64,000 nucleotides of DNA from Simmondsia chinensis (GCA_018398585.1 JAGTTD010000015.1:6825001-6889000); one strand, 5' to 3'; numbered from the stretch's first letter, positions 1 to 12,317 are shown. Program-made: numbers and translations. The notes: generated by a model from the sequence alone, not told the origin.

Positions 1-149
1 AGTCTTTGATGTAATTTTTATTTGCAGTTCAGTTTTTGAAAAACCAAACCCCAGTTTTAGAAACAAGAAAAATGATACCGAACAGACCGGTACTTATTCC
101 ATGGATATTTTGAGCGCTAGCTGATGGGATATGCTGTTGAAAATTGCAG

Positions 150-241
150 GGACACTTGGGTGTTGTATATTCGTGTCATGGAATGCAGTAGCAAGAGGTT
201 TTGATGCAATGCTAGTTGCGCCATTCGTCATCTGTACATAG
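150..241 (+). CDS. possible last exon of an unidentified gene (partial)
   Basis: A good acceptor (aaattgcag) ends at 149. It is followed by a 30-codon open frame, read from 152, that ends in TAG at 239-241. The peptide is hydrophobic (it includes CCIFVSWNAVARGFDAMLV) and could be a membrane-protein C-terminus. The sequence after it, to about 400, is AT-rich and resembles a 3' UTR. Sequence upstream of 150 looks intronic, so any gene body would lie left of the window. I do not recognise the family. This is an inference from splice and frame context only. Confidence 0.22.
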
Positions 242-1246
242 AAGAGACCTCTTGTAGCTTCCCGCAGATACTGCGTCGTTTCAACCAGGAGAATACTGAC
301 CTCGTTTCCCTTTTATAATGGTAGTATGACAGCATTATCTTTTCTAGGCTGCACAGTTTGTACTTTGAATAATTTATAATAAGCAGTTTGTTTATTTTAT
401 GCTTTAACACCTAGAAACTTTCTATAATTTGTTTGTGTTTGCCCTTTTAAAAGATCATAGATTTCTAGGATAGAGACTACTTTGGCTTTTCAAATATCGT
501 TTTAATGCCCATTGAACTCATGATAATTATCATAGTTTGTAGCAAAAATATTCATTCTAGAGAAAAAAAGTAGTTTTTATTGTGATCATTCTATGTAGAA
601 TGTGCCATAGAGAGTATGTTATAAGATCTAATGTTAGAATGGCAACCGGAAAATTTATTTATTTATCCTTTTTTCCTAATGTGGAACTTGGTTACGCGGT
701 AAACTCCCGGCCCATGCGGCGACCCCCACGCAACAGGAGTTCATTAAGTCAAGGATTTCTCAGGGAGAGGTTCAAGGAGGGAATTGAATTCCAGATCTTT
801 TGGCATAAAGAAACACTCTATCCTCTTACTTTCTTCCTATGACTGAGGCAAGGTTGTCGTGGGTACTTGCACTTTTTATTAAAACTCAGGATCCGTTTGC
901 TTAGGAAGAAAATTAGATTCTAGAAGTTGGTGTTCCTGTCTTTCATTGTTCGGCATGTATTGTTTGACGTAAAAGATTTTTCGAGGGAACAAGCTCACCC
1001 CTAGGGTTGGAAATGACTTTCCTTGTAAAATGGCGGAAGTTATCATTCCAAAGCCTCGAGGTATTCATCAATTCGAGTTGGAATCAAAACGAGTTTATAT
1101 TGGTTATAAAAATGTATAGGATGGTTGGTGGAAGATATTTTCTTTTAAAATAAACAAAGGAGCATCATAAGGTGGGAACAAGTTTTCCATTGGAACAAAC
1201 AGCGGAAAACTTGTAGTGAAATTTGATTTTCTTTGAAAAAACCTTT
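242..1246. other. intergenic, no recognisable gene
   Basis: No credible exon is seen. From about 1100 to 1437 there is an AT-rich block with blocks of ggaaaa/ttttcc, ending in cggagcc. It resembles the small inverted-repeat element in intron 2 of the glutathione transferase gene at 6831-7217. The SINE fragment at 1247-1368 is inserted in it. Confidence 0.4.
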
Positions 1247-1368
1247 TAGGTTGGGGGTCCTCGAAAACGGCATCCCTTCTGGGCAGTCCCTGGAAGGGGG
1301 AAGGCTGCGTACATCTACCCCCAGACCCTGCGTATGCGGGAGCCCTTTGAGGCATTGGGTCGTTGTTG
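1247..1368 (+). mobile_element. 5S-SINE family, 5'-truncated copy
   Basis: The sequence starts at aggttgggggtcctcg and runs through the body motif aaggctgcgtacatc and the hairpin-like cctgcgtatgcgggagccc to the tail cgttgttg. It lacks the 5S-derived head. Near-perfect 15-bp flanking repeats, tttgaaaaaaccttt at 1232-1246 and tttgaaaaaatcttt at 1369-1383, differ at one base. They mark it as a target-primed insertion truncated at its 5' end. Confidence 0.75.
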
Positions 1369-2792
1369 TTTGAAAAAATCTTTCCAAAAGGAAAATATTT
1401 TATGGGGAAAAAGAATTTCCCCTCTACCAAGCGGAGCCTTACCGTAGCTTCTTTTGTTTGAAGGGTGACAATTATATTTCAGGGAGGGGAAATTTTTGGA
1501 CTCCCTCCTTGGGATTTAAGATACGAAATCGAACAAACCTTTGAAGCATGAAAAAAATATGTTGAATATGGGCAAAAAGAAGTTGAAGTGTTCATAATGG
1601 AGAATATTTGTATGTATTTTCTGTGTTTTTGAATGTGAAATGTTGGTGTAGTTTCCTTTTTAAGAAAATCTATTGAGAAATTGCACATATGAAGTCAATT
1701 GCAATATTGTAATCCATACTAGAGAATCATTGTACAGCACAAAATTCATTCAGTTGTATTGCCTTTTTTGCCTCGTCAGATTGCCTGTTATACCATTTCA
1801 TATATGGTTAGCTAAAGCTCATATAGAGACACGATAGGAAGGACTGTTTCTCGTTCTACCATCAAATATTCTACTTTTTCTCTTGCCCTTCCAATGATTT
1901 GGTATACAGCTCTAAACTAATCTCTAACCATTCTTCGTGCATGAGACCAATTAAGAGATGGAATCCTCCCTAATTGGAAAGAGAAGGGGGGGTACTGGAA
2001 TCTCACTTGCAGCCTCCTTGTTCCCGTGAAAATCTCTACGTACTTGTTTGTCCAATTTTGTTGCCTACTAACCGTTTAGTTGGCAATTAAAGAAGGGAGG
2101 GCTAATTGAATCGATTGAATTAGACCAACCACGGGAGGACCTTAGGTGGAATCTAGCGTTTCCTCTTGAGGTTAGCCTCTTTCTGTATTTAGACTGGCAT
2201 GACATTAAAGAAGAATCATCATGTTAACTGTATTTGAAATCAGTATGTCTTTTCTATGTTCTTACCTCACTACGCCTTCTCAAAATAAAGTGGAAGGATT
2301 ATAAATAATGGCCTCTTTGGGTTAAAAATAAAGACTTTGAGAAGTTAGTTGGAATCTGAACATAGGAACATATTTGAAACCAATATAGACCATCACCTAG
2401 TTTGGTGCTCTCACTATCAATAGTAAAGCGCACGAGTGGATCTTGATCTTTATTCAAGGTAAATACTTAGGTTAAGGTAACTTAGAAGGCAGGAAGAAAG
2501 ACTTCGAGTTGCTGCTATGGCTGATGCTGTTTCAGATTTGAGCACCATCTCTCCTCGCTTTACCATTATGTCTTGTCCTAAATGGAATGGCCCAATTAGT
2601 TATGGTGCACTTTCGGAAGGGCTTCTTGTTTAACTGGTTGAAACCTACCTAGTAAGGATGAACATACATGGACATTTTAACCATGCCATATTGAGAAAGA
2701 GATTAAGCATGGGTTTGGCCTTCTCCTTGTCGAGTTGCCACTTTGCTAATTGGCGTTACCCGATGTTTTCATGTAATTTAGAGGTTTACCTT
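1369..2792. other. intergenic, no recognisable gene
   Basis: The stretch is AT-rich with no open frame that resembles a known protein. Short frames between 2460 and 2760 could be retroelement debris, but I could not assign them. Confidence 0.3.
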
Positions 2793-2879
2793 GATGGGTT
2801 AAGGCTGCGTACATCCTACCCTCCCAGAGTCCGCGCAAGCGGGAGCCCTTGTGGTACTGGGCATGTTGTTGTTGTTGTT
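2793..2879 (+). mobile_element. 5S-SINE family, 3' fragment
   Basis: Only the 3' body remains: aaggctgcgtacatcc, then cgcgcaagcgggagccc, then ggtactgggcatg and a (TTG)n tail. It matches the 3' half of the copies at 1247-1368 and 29770-30004. No head and no clear target-site duplication are seen. Confidence 0.65.
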
Positions 2880-4317
2880 ATCCAATTTCAAACTTCATAA
2901 TAGAAGAAAATGTAGAAAAGAAAAAGACTCTGACTCGACTTCAGTAAAGAAAGGAAAAGAAAAGGGAAAAAAGCTTTCTCTATGTCATGTTGTTGATATA
3001 GTTGTTCCTTTATTTCTTTACTGGATTCTTTCAAGAGAGGTATTTACAATACCGATTTCACGAGATAAAGATACGAAGAGATGTTGTTTAGGTTGACTCG
3101 CTTTTGAGCGAAAAGAGATGTCTTGAGCAATTTGAGAACGCTCTTTGATAAATATATTTGATCTTGATTGATTCAATTAAGATATTAGTCTTTGTTTTAT
3201 TAGAAAGCAAAGTTCGCGTTTATTTTTTTTGTGTCAATCAAATGAAAGCTCATCGATGTGTACTCCTATCTGTGAAAGAGGCGGAGCCTCTAAGCTAAAT
3301 TGTTATCGAGATTCCTTCTACTTTTTGAGTATATCTTTATTAGTTTTTGTTAGAGACTGGAAAGGAAAAAGAGGGGAAAAAAGGGCAGAGCAGCCTCCTG
3401 TTCTCCCACTAAGCTACCTCATGATTGACTTAAGTAGCCTTGTACTTGTAGAAAATAGGATATGAAGGTAATATTATTAATCTAATTTGCTCATTAGTAT
3501 AAACTATAATAATTATGTATAGAAAAGCGAAGCTAAAATCCTATTTGATAAAAGACTTTTAATCTCGTAAAAACTATTATCCTAGCAATTAAAATATATG
3601 ATAAGATAATGAGAAAACTTCTAGATGACATCAAAATCTATCCAAGAGTTTTTATTTTACGGGAGTACTGTTTTGAAATTATTCTAGGATCTCTATTACT
3701 CACTCTTAATACTAATAAAATTTCAAAACAAGGTATTGATGTAAACTTATACATGTGGATTCGTGTGATGGGCATATTAGAGCATAAAACCATTTGCGAA
3801 TTGTGAGCCTTTACTTAACAAATTAAGCAGTTTGGAGTAGCTAATATCATGACATAATTGTTCAAATTAGGTTTCAAAATAGTTGATTTTCTGACAGAAT
3901 TGCACTAGAAGCGCTTTCAAGGAGTTCCATGGAATGTCCCTCGGTCAAAAGTTGGTGGAGTAAGTGGTTTGCTGAGCCATGGCCTCACATTTGCTTTATT
4001 TATTTATTTATTTATTTATTTTTTCCGGAAATGCCCGAGATCAAGGATTACATAGATAGAGAATTAGCAATTACAATTGAGTTCAAGGCAGGCGAAGGGG
4101 ACCGTCACCACTCATGATTACAAGACTTCGACTCATGCATAATCGCAACAAAATGGCCTCACATTTGCTTTGCCATAGGTGTTTTTTGTCCTAAGGACAT
4201 CTTTTGCTACTATACGTCCTATGTTTTTGCACAAATTAAGCTTAGACATAAACAGTTAAAAGAGTCCCTAAAACCCCTATTCGAGTCTCAAAAATCAATT
4301 TTACATACTAAAAATAA
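2880..4317. other. intergenic, no recognisable gene
   Basis: The stretch is AT-rich with short stray frames only. A (TTTA)n run lies near 3997-4021. Nothing else could be supported. Confidence 0.3.
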
Positions 4318-4860
4318 AGAAAATTTATCACTTAGATACCATAAGATTTGGTCATTTATCACCTAGATATTCTGATATTGAAATTTATACAATGAGTTTC
4401 CCTAAGGTTTTAAAATTTTATCATTTAGCTACCCTATGCCGGAACTTGTTGAATTATTATCAAATTTACCAATTTTTACCATAGAACTTTCCGTCGGTAC
4501 ATAATTACAATAATATATGTGAATTATATCAATATTCTCAACAAAAATCTAGGGGATTATGAAAAAGGTTATCAAAGTATGTAGGATGATACTAATATAT
4601 TAGTGCGATAATGTGTCATGTTTGCATTTTACTACCAAAAAAAAAAATTCATAATATTATGATAGAGGACACCTATATATTATTATAATTATATTCCACA
4701 TTAGTAATAATTGATAAAATTTTTAAATTTCGGGGTACCTAAGTGATAAAACTTTTCAATCTCGTGATATCTCATTGTATATATTGAAATGTCAAGATAC
4801 TTAGGTGATAAATCCTCAAGCCTCAAGGTACCTAAATAAAAAATTCCAAAAATACATATC
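4318..4860. repeat. foldback repeat, CACTTAGGTACC family
   Basis: The left arm reads tatcacttagatacc, then a phrase with atatacaatgag, then tatcatttagctaccc. The right arm carries the same phrases inverted (gtacctaagtgataaaac, then tcattgtatatattg, then acttaggtgataaatcc). The arms are about 110 bp and enclose an AT-rich core with 'aaatttaccaat' and 'atatattagtgcg'. No coding capacity is seen. Related copies occur at 12318-12760, 24440-24715, 32705-33236 and 40855-41512. The superfamily is unknown. Confidence 0.6.
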
Positions 4861-5047
4861 ATTCTTTCAGATTATGTAACATTATTTATATATATCCAAC
4901 AAACCAACTCCAATTATAAGGCAATCGACAGACCCTTTTTGTCTTTCGGTGCCAAAGATCAAAGTTTGGCCATAAACAAACTGCTTATTTGAAACAACGT
5001 TTTTTTTACAAAAATACTTTTATAAAAAGTGCTTATGAAAGAAGCGG

Positions 5048-5053
5048 TTTATT
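5048..5053 (-). promoter_or_regulatory. candidate polyadenylation signal AATAAA
   Basis: The plus strand reads tttatt, so the minus strand reads AATAAA about 100 nt downstream of the stop codon of the glutathione transferase gene. Position and orientation fit, but no transcript evidence is available. Confidence 0.45.
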
Positions 5054-5153
5054 TTTACAATGCCAAATAGATAGAGAGAGCCAAACTTTAAACACAGGAA
5101 AGTAAAGAAAGAAAATACAACACACAACACACATACGTAAGGTGTACCAGTTC

Positions 5154-8100
5154 TTAGGACGCGAACTTGAGGCGATCATGGGGAGACGAGTAGTCGATAT
5201 TGGGGCCACGAGGAATGATGCCACATGGGTTGATACTGGGATGAGATCCATAGTAGTGCTTCTTAATGTGATCCATGTTTACAGTTTCGCTCATCCCGGG
5301 AATTTGGTAAATATCTTTTGTGTAGTTGAAGAGATTTGGATACTCTCGGAGTTGTTTCTTGTTGCATTTGAAGTGAACTGTGTAAACCTGCCGTCACACC
5401 AGAAGTGTAATTGTAAAGAAGCATGACAAACTGGCAGAGCTATTTTCATTGAGATGTCTCGAGTTTAAGTCCCAACATCTCTCTTAATATCCATAAGATT
5501 TTAACACAATAGGTGAATTTATTCAATATTCACGCTTCAAAGCCAACGAGCAGTTGCATGAGGGAGTATGTCAAGAGTTTAAACAATTCTTGGATCTTTA
5601 CCAAACAACCTAAATTATTGGGAGGGATGGTTCCTCAACACATGAAAATAAAGACTTATGCAAGATCCCGAATGGATGATATGGACAACTTTTGCAGAGA
5701 ATGAAAGGAGAGCAGGAGGCCAATCGGAAGTCTTAACCATAAAAGTCAAAACCCAGAAAACAAGATATTAATTTTGATGGAATCTAAAACTTGATTCATT
5801 ATGTTAGTTTGGAAACATGACATCATTGAGTAAGAGCTTCCAAGGATGAAACGAGTAATTCAAAATGTTGAAAACTTCACATGTGAGTATAGTTAAAATA
5901 TTCTAAATTGGAGTCGTGTGAGAGAAAAGAAATCAACATGTAAGACTAGTGGACAACCCCACCCAGTGCCAATCGATTTTTAGATAGAACACCAGTTGGG
6001 CTCATTTGTGGACTTCACATATGCCAACTTTGTGGATCTGACCTATGGATGGGTGAAATCTCACAAAAAACATGTCCTAGAGTATGCTGGAAATCATTAC
6101 CTCGTCAAAGCGTATGAGAGTCACGAACAGCCGTATATCAGCCTCAGTCAATGAGCTCCCACACAAGTACAGCTGCTTGCTGAGTATCTCTTCACATCTG
6201 TCCAATGCTTCATACAACTTCTCCACAGCCTGAAAAACCCAACACATTTAATGAACCATAAAAACATCAAACCCACAATGCACAAAACGTAGATGCACTA
6301 TTCTGTTAAAAAGAATGTGCTGAAAACTTCACATATGAGTATAGTTGTCCCATATTGAAGTTGTGAAAGAGAAGAAATCAACATATAAGTCTAGTGGGTT
6401 ACTCCACCCAATGTTAATTGGTTATATGATGAAAGCCCACTTAGACATATACGTGGATCTCATGTATGCCAACTCTGTAGGCTGACAAAGTTTTACAAAA
6501 TGTACCAAAGAGAGAAAGTCCAAAAAAAAAAAAAAAAAAAGAGAAGGAACTGAAACCTCATCATAGGGCTCCTGTTTCGTGGCAAAACCGCACTTATATA
6601 CACCATTGTTTATCTTGTCATATACCCATTCATTAACCTCATCAATCTGTGCTTGCAGGTTATGGGGATAAAGATCCAAGCCTGAGTTCTCTGCCAAATT
6701 ATTGAACTCAGAGTTGAACATGCGGATAATCTCTGAACTCTCGTTATTCACTATTGTATTCAGTTTCTTATCCCACAGAACCTATCAACACATGCAGAGC
6801 TGTTTAGGATTCAAAAAACGTTAGAAACAAGGCTCCGTCTGGTTCAAAGGAAAACATTTCCCTCATGAAAATTTTTTCTTTGCAAAATATATATTTTTTT
6901 GAAATCTTTATTTTCTAACTGAAGAAAATTACTTCGTTTTATAATTTTTTTATGATATCATGTTCGGCCAAATTAAAGTTGGAGTTAGGCATACGACGTG
7001 AAATTACAGCGGAAAACGTTTTGCTCATCATGGGGGAAATATTTTCCCTTTTGTTAAGGGGAAGTGGCACTGCACCCATCAAAAAAGAATTATGTATACA
7101 ACACCACAATTTCCCCTCAATAGAGGACAACATTTTCACTATTTATAGTCATTGGTGTGAAGTTCCACAAAGAAATAATAAAATTAAGACGGAAAAGGTT
7201 TTCTGTCAAACGGAGCCAAAGAGCAAAAACATGATACAAGGATACGTACAGGCACGGTGTACTTTCCTGAGTAGTTGTTACTTGCAAGCTCATAGAGCTC
7301 TCTAATGCTTTTAACTCCATTTATGAGGTCAGGGTCTGCTCCAGGTTCCTCTGCATCTGTAACAGCAAAGACCCATCCCATATGCTCATCTGTTTCCTTT
7401 GTTCTTTCCCACTTAGGTTTAACTGACTGCATAAAAAAACAAATTGCATCTTACTTCTATTAAGTACTTTACATGTGAGTTTAGTAAAAATCTAACGTAG
7501 AAGTTGTGAGAGAGACGAGATCAAAGCATAAGTTTAGTAGGTTACTCCACCTAATGCCAATTAGTTTTAGGATGAAACCCTACTTGGCTAAAGATGTGGA
7601 CCTTATGTGTGACAACTCTATGAGTGGGGCCTAAGGCCTAGTGAAATTTAACAACTTCATTATCTTCTGTTAGGGTACATTTGATAGAGGGGAAAAGATG
7701 ATTCTAGAAAAATGCTTTTCGTTTTTCCTTCATTATTTCCCGAGGAAAATGTTTTCGCCATGTTATGGGATGTGACAACCTTTGTAAAAGGGAGGACGTA
7801 CATTGCATGTCACTTGAATTTGGTTCAACATCGACATCTCTGCAAAATCCACATTTTCTGGTACAAGTTTCAAGCCAATGTCTTGAAGTTGTGGTGTTTA
7901 TTGATTGAAACTTATTCTGATAGTAGACTGGTAATGACTAAAATAGGGGACTGAAAATTGAACCGAATAATACCAGACTGGTTTGCTCTTTTGATAAATT
8001 AGCCAGCCAAGATATTTGTCTAGACTGATATTAATACATTATAGATATTTGTTAGTCGAGAAGTTAACCTAAGCCAAAGAGAATCATATTTTCCTTCAGA

Positions 8101-8536
8101 CCAAATAAAAGAAAAAGAACACTAGATTGTATTTAGAAAATCTTTTCCACAGGAAAATATTTTCCTATGGAAGATGTTTTCCCTCCTAATAACATAACCT
8201 TAATAGCAATCATTTTTTATAAGACATGATGTAGGAAAATATTTTCCTAGGAAGAAAGTTTTCTCTGCTACTAAGCAGAACCCTAATAGCAATCATTTTT
8301 ACAAAATACATTAGGTAACTCACCGTGAAACTGATTGCTTTGTCAAGTCCCTTGATCTTTAAGTAGGATAGGCATCTGGAAGCCCAAGGACAAGCATAAG
8401 AGATATACAAATGGTATCTCCCAGGTTCTGGTTGAAAGGTTGAATTCAGGTCTTTAGAAATTAAATTGCGAAACGTTGATGGTGATCGAGTAAATGCACC
8501 AGAGTTTGAGATTTCATCCACTGCTGTGCGCGACAT
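5154..8536 (-). CDS. glutathionyl-hydroquinone reductase (xi-class glutathione transferase), five exons
   Basis: Exons on the minus strand are 8536-8324, 7426-7250, 6781-6557, 6229-6101 and 5387-5154. All junctions are GT-AG and phase 0, giving 978 nt and 325 residues, normal for the family. Residues 41-51 contain YISYACPWA with the catalytic Cys at 49, in the thioredoxin-like N-terminal domain. Exon 2 starts [20 protein letters not shown]. The helical C-terminal domain spans exons 3-5 ([19 protein letters not shown], then [17 protein letters not shown]). The family uses glutathione to reduce glutathionyl-hydroquinones, usually in cytosol or plastid. I chose the ATG at 8534-8536 because homologues start in the same way. 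An acceptor-like ctttcag lies 6 nt upstream, so a 5' UTR intron or an upstream transit-peptide exon is possible. No frameshift or stop is seen, so the gene is probably functional. Confidence 0.93.
5869..6066. repeat. intronic repeat, copy 1 of 3 (intron 4)
   Basis: An approximately 195-bp sequence starts gaaaacttcacatgtgagta and contains gaaatcaacatgtaagac and ccacccagtgccaat. It is shared with introns 3 and 1 of the same gene. It resembles a common plant dispersed repeat often linked to a tRNA-like segment. Confidence 0.7.
6317..6497. repeat. intronic repeat, copy 2 of 3 (intron 3)
   Basis: The sequence has the same order of motifs as copy 1: gaaaacttcacatatgagta, then agaaatcaacatataag, then ctccacccaatgttaattgg. 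It lies in the next intron in the same orientation. Confidence 0.7.
6831..7217. mobile_element. small inverted-repeat element (MITE) in intron 2
   Basis: The left end is ggctccgtctggttcaaagg. The right end, inverted, is ggctccgtttgacagaaaac. The termini are imperfect inverted repeats and the interior has gaaaatattttcc-type blocks but no transposase. I could not find a clear target-site duplication, so the superfamily is undecided. Confidence 0.5.
7456..7650. repeat. intronic repeat, copy 3 of 3 (intron 1)
   Basis: This more diverged copy reads tttacatgtgagtttagta, then agttgtgagagagacgagat, then gttactccacctaatgccaa, in the same orientation as the other two. Confidence 0.65.
8151..8310. repeat. 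short tandem duplication in intron 1
   Basis: A unit of about 80 bp, running from ggaaaatattttcct to aatagcaatcattttt, occurs twice in tandem. The repeated anchors are at about 8151 and 8232, and at 8212 and 8289. Confidence 0.5.
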
Positions 8537-8819
8537 TGTACACTGAAAGAATGATAGCAACTCATCAACATTTGTATTTCATGTTATTTACTAAGAAGCC
8601 AAGAGATCTGATTCAACCAATTTAGCACTAAACACACCTATATTGTTTTATGCTTTGCTTTCATGTTCAGCTCCAGATACTTGCATATTAGTAATGTCAA
8701 GGAGCCATTTATCCCAAAATTTAAGCTGTTAGGTAAAGACTCAAGAATAGTTTTGTACTCTAACATGTCTACTCCTGCAAATGTCCATTAGGCTTCAAGC
8801 ATGGATAATGCATAGACTC

Positions 8820-8940
8820 ACCAATACCTTGTACTTGAAATATTTGAAGTGGGAGTTGTTGGGATTCAAACTCGTGACTTCTCGGTCAATAATGCTTTGA
8901 TACCATGTCAAGGGACCAACTATCCTAAAAGGTTAACAAG
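8820..8940 (-). repeat. tRNA-like repeat fragment
   Basis: On the minus strand the sequence reads gacatggtatcaaagcatt and then cacgagtttgaatccc, which resemble a tRNA box A region and box B. This is a common plant dispersed repeat. No target-site duplication could be fixed, so it is called only as a fragment. Confidence 0.4.
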
Positions 8941-9119
8941 TATATATGCACATTAGTTGTTTTCTGAGAGCAAGAACTAGGTTGAACTGGATTTTTGTTT
9001 TTATGAAGGGTTGAAGGATTACATTTTGGGGAGGGGGAAGGTGAGCTCGAATAAGAGTGTAAATGAACTGAATGTTCGATGAACTACTATTCGTGGTCCG
9101 ACATCGATTCAGACTCATT

Positions 9120-9530
9120 TGTGTTCCTTATGAAAGCTTGATAGCTCATCGAGTCGAGTTTGAGCAGGCTCGAAAACCTTAATGAGCCAAGCTCGAACAA
9201 AGGATTGCTCGGCTTCTTAACGTTTGTGAACAATTTGATAAGGGCTAGATAAGAGCTCGTTAAAACCTCGTTAAAGGCTCGTTAAGAGCTCGTCAACATT
9301 CATATTAGCTCAAAATGGTTCCATAATAACTCGATAGTGATTCAAATAGCTCAACTCGGTAGTAAACTAGACTCAATACCAGGCTCGACTTGGTTGTGAG
9401 CTTGATTTGGCTCAATATTGATGCAGCTCGACTCAATAATGAGCTTGACTCATCACGATTAGGCTAAAGAGCCAAGCCAAGCTGAGCTCAAACAAGGGGT
9501 GTGCTTGGCCCAGCTTGGCTCATTTAACAA
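9120..9530 (-). mobile_element. hAT-type MITE, GAGCTCG-rich family (degraded)
   Basis: The interior is dense in gagctcgttaa, aggctcg and agccaagctcg motifs. Inverted, it matches the order of motifs in the intact element at 14512-14903 (gaacagtttgataag, then agctcgttaag). It ends near tttaacaaccctaag, which resembles an inverted AGGG-type terminus. The other end is unclear. It has no coding capacity. Confidence 0.5.
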
Positions 9531-11566
9531 CCCTAAGCCTGAACCCCTTACCATTATAAGGGGGCGGGAAGTTTCCCCAGTGCCAACCTTAGGAGCTCTG
9601 GGTTAAACCAGATGGTTCCTATGACATGGGAAAAACAATATATTCCATTGTATGAACTAATCCTCTTCCGTGCACCCACCAAAACCGCCACCAATGAAAA
9701 AATATGGTCAATTAACAGCAGACTAAGCAGCTTATGCACAGTTTAAAAACTAACCAACCTACACATGGTGAAACAAGAAATGAAGACAGGAACACAGAAA
9801 GCAAAACATTGCGGCCACTAGAGGTAGATTTTAAACCTACCCAATTCACAGACAAGCAAGCCAAAAAAACTTAGATTAAGTAATTTCCAACGCATTCAAA
9901 TTTACAACAAAGAAATAGCTATAGAAACCAAACATTATAACACTAGAAAGCACCAGCAGCAACATGAAGTATTTATGAGGTCGAATCTTATTAGCTAGCA
10001 AAGAAAATTTCAGAGTATATTGGGACTAATCTGCTTCGAAATCTAGCCTGTTAAGGGAGGGAAAAATCACTGTATAAGCTGACACATGCTAACATGCTCA
10101 AGTGATCTTGATCAGTGGATATCCAAAACTAGAGCAGATGTTCGAAAAGAAAGCACAAGATTCGGATTGGATGCTCCAATGATAATTGTTTAAAACTACT
10201 TAGGGTCCAACCAGTAAGATGCAACAACAAGGAATAAAAATTGAACAGGAGTGAAACAAAAAACGATAACTAATAGGCCCTTAGTTTCCTTAGCATACAA
10301 TTTTTCTTTCTATCTAACACAGATATCTACAATTTTTCTTTCTATCTAACACAGATATCGCTAACCATCACAACTTTTAGTTTTTCAGAAAATTACCTCC
10401 AAAAGTCTAAAACTTTTCAATTAACTACCTTAAATTACATTGTTCACTATCTGTTAAACATTATGCGACTTCCACTTGCATTTTAGCTTACTCTTCTATT
10501 TTTTGAGAGCACATGAGTATGTGCGAACCTAGTCAAGCGGAAACCACATTCACTTGCCCCCCTCTCCCACTTAGTTTTGATCGCAAGGGGATTTGAAAGA
10601 GCCGGGTTATGCAGCGCATATAATTGTTGGGCCTAAACGCCGTTTATATTGTAATTTTGATGATAACAATCATTTAGTGAGTCATTATGTTTAAATAGTT
10701 CTAATTTTGTTTGAAAGTTGTTCTAATCTGGTTTGAAAGTGACTCATAAGAAAGTTAGAAAAAATCAAGACTAATCATGGTGATACCAAGCTTTGTAAGA
10801 CGGTGGATCAAGAGGAAAAGAGATCAAAATTGAAGAAAATATTCATCCAAAATGAAGAGAACGAGATCAAAGTCCATGAGCTTTAAGTCATTTATTTTTT
10901 ATCTTCTAGGACTTAGGATTGAGATATATCAATTGAGTCAAAATCTTAATATCAATATGTGGTGCTCTAACAAAAATATTTTTGAAATTTGATCTCCAAA
11001 TTTTATTTGAAAAATATTCAAGTCAAATTCAAGTCAATCTAGCTTATCAATAAAAATATTTTTTCAAGATTGGTATTATGAAAAGCATGCTCGAATCTAA
11101 CCAGATCAAATTTTAATAAGGTGATTTTAAGCTTAATTGAATCAATCAATCTTTCAAATGAATGAGCAAAATCATGGAAATTAATTCAAAAATTAAGCTA
11201 ATACAATAATCAATTAATCAATCAATTTTGCTTAGCTAATATGGTAATCAATCAAGCTAAATGGTAAAAAAAAGGTTCAAATCAAGCTAATATGGTAATC
11301 ATGCAGAGTGTCAATCAATCAATAAGCAAGAGAGAGAGAGAGAGGAGTTACCATGAAAGAGGAGTGAAGGAGAGAGAAGGAGATGTAGCGATTGGAAGAA
11401 AGGAGTCGCAGTGGGGATGTGAATTGGCGAGTTATGAAGAAATGAGAGGAGATCATTACCATTACCAACTCCCTACTCCCTACTTCTTTGTTTATTGCTT
11501 TTACTTTCGGCTGCCAAGTTGGGACTGTCTGAATGATGCCCCTACTATTTGCAGTTCTACTTACCT
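9531..11566. other. intergenic, no recognisable gene
   Basis: The stretch is AT-rich. A 37-bp tandem duplication (acaatttttctttctatctaac and following bases) lies at 10299-10358, and repeated tcaatcaat/aagctaat motifs lie at 11090-11300. No supportable exon was found. Confidence 0.35.
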
Positions 11567-12266
11567 AAATATACAATATAAGTCGGGTCATTTAGGTCGG
11601 GTTTGGGTGAATTTATTCGAGTTTGGGTTATTTTGGGTTTATAATAAACTTGGGCCGGGTCGGGCTCGGGTCGACCCATTCAGGCCCGGGTCACTTTCGG
11701 GTTTTACCGGTACTCGAGTAGGGTTGGGCCTGGGTCAAGTTATTTCGCGATCGGGTCACTTTAATTTTGAGCGGTCTTTGGTTCGGGTCAATCTTGGATC
11801 AGGTTGTACAGGTTTCAAGTATTCATAATCCTACTATTCAGTGCCTTGGTGGTATGAACTAGTTACAAAAGTTTAAATTATAGCAAATAATTTATATTTT
11901 TACTAATATATTTATTATATTATAATATAGATGCTCAATAATATGTTATGAAGTTCAATTGTACTTCTAACAACTAATAATTCTCATTGAATTTAAAGAG
12001 CTTTGGTAAATTTGACTTTCAGGTCGGGTTGGATTCGGATTCAGGTTAGTTTGGGTCGAGTTGGTTCGGGTCAATGGTGGGTCTGATCAGGTCAAATAGG
12101 TATCGGGTTATTTTCAGGTCTGGCAATGAACGAGTCGGGTTAGTTACAGGTCGGGTCATTTCAGTTTTGGGTTCAATTATTTACGACGTATTTTCAGTTC
12201 AGGTCGGGTCGGTTTACGGGTTTTTCAGGTCGGTTTTTCGGGTCGGGTTGAACTTGCCACCTCTAA
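11567..12266. mobile_element. GGGTCGGGT-rich repeat, probable hAT MITE
   Basis: Two blocks (11567-11825 and 12015-12262) are dense in gggtcgggt, ttcgggtca and caggtcggg, with an AT-rich stretch between. The right end, inverted, is tagaggtggcaagttcaacc, which resembles the termini of known plant hAT miniature elements. The left terminus is not clear. The long open frame across it comes from the repeat and is not a gene. Confidence 0.45.
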
Positions 12267-12317
12267 TTCTTTCTAATTCACAATTAGCCCGAATTAAGGA
12301 ATTTATTATGGTATTGA

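Noticed and set aside
5142..5426. Plus-strand frame over the last exon of the glutathione transferase
   Set aside because: It is antisense to a well-supported exon and has no homology.
5410..5510. Possible SINE (ggcagagc ... cgagtttaagtccc)
   Set aside because: Weak A and B box resemblance, no tail and no duplication found.
11292..11828. Open frame of 178 codons
   Set aside because: The frame runs through GGGTCGGGT repeats and simple GA runs. The open frame is a by-product of base composition.
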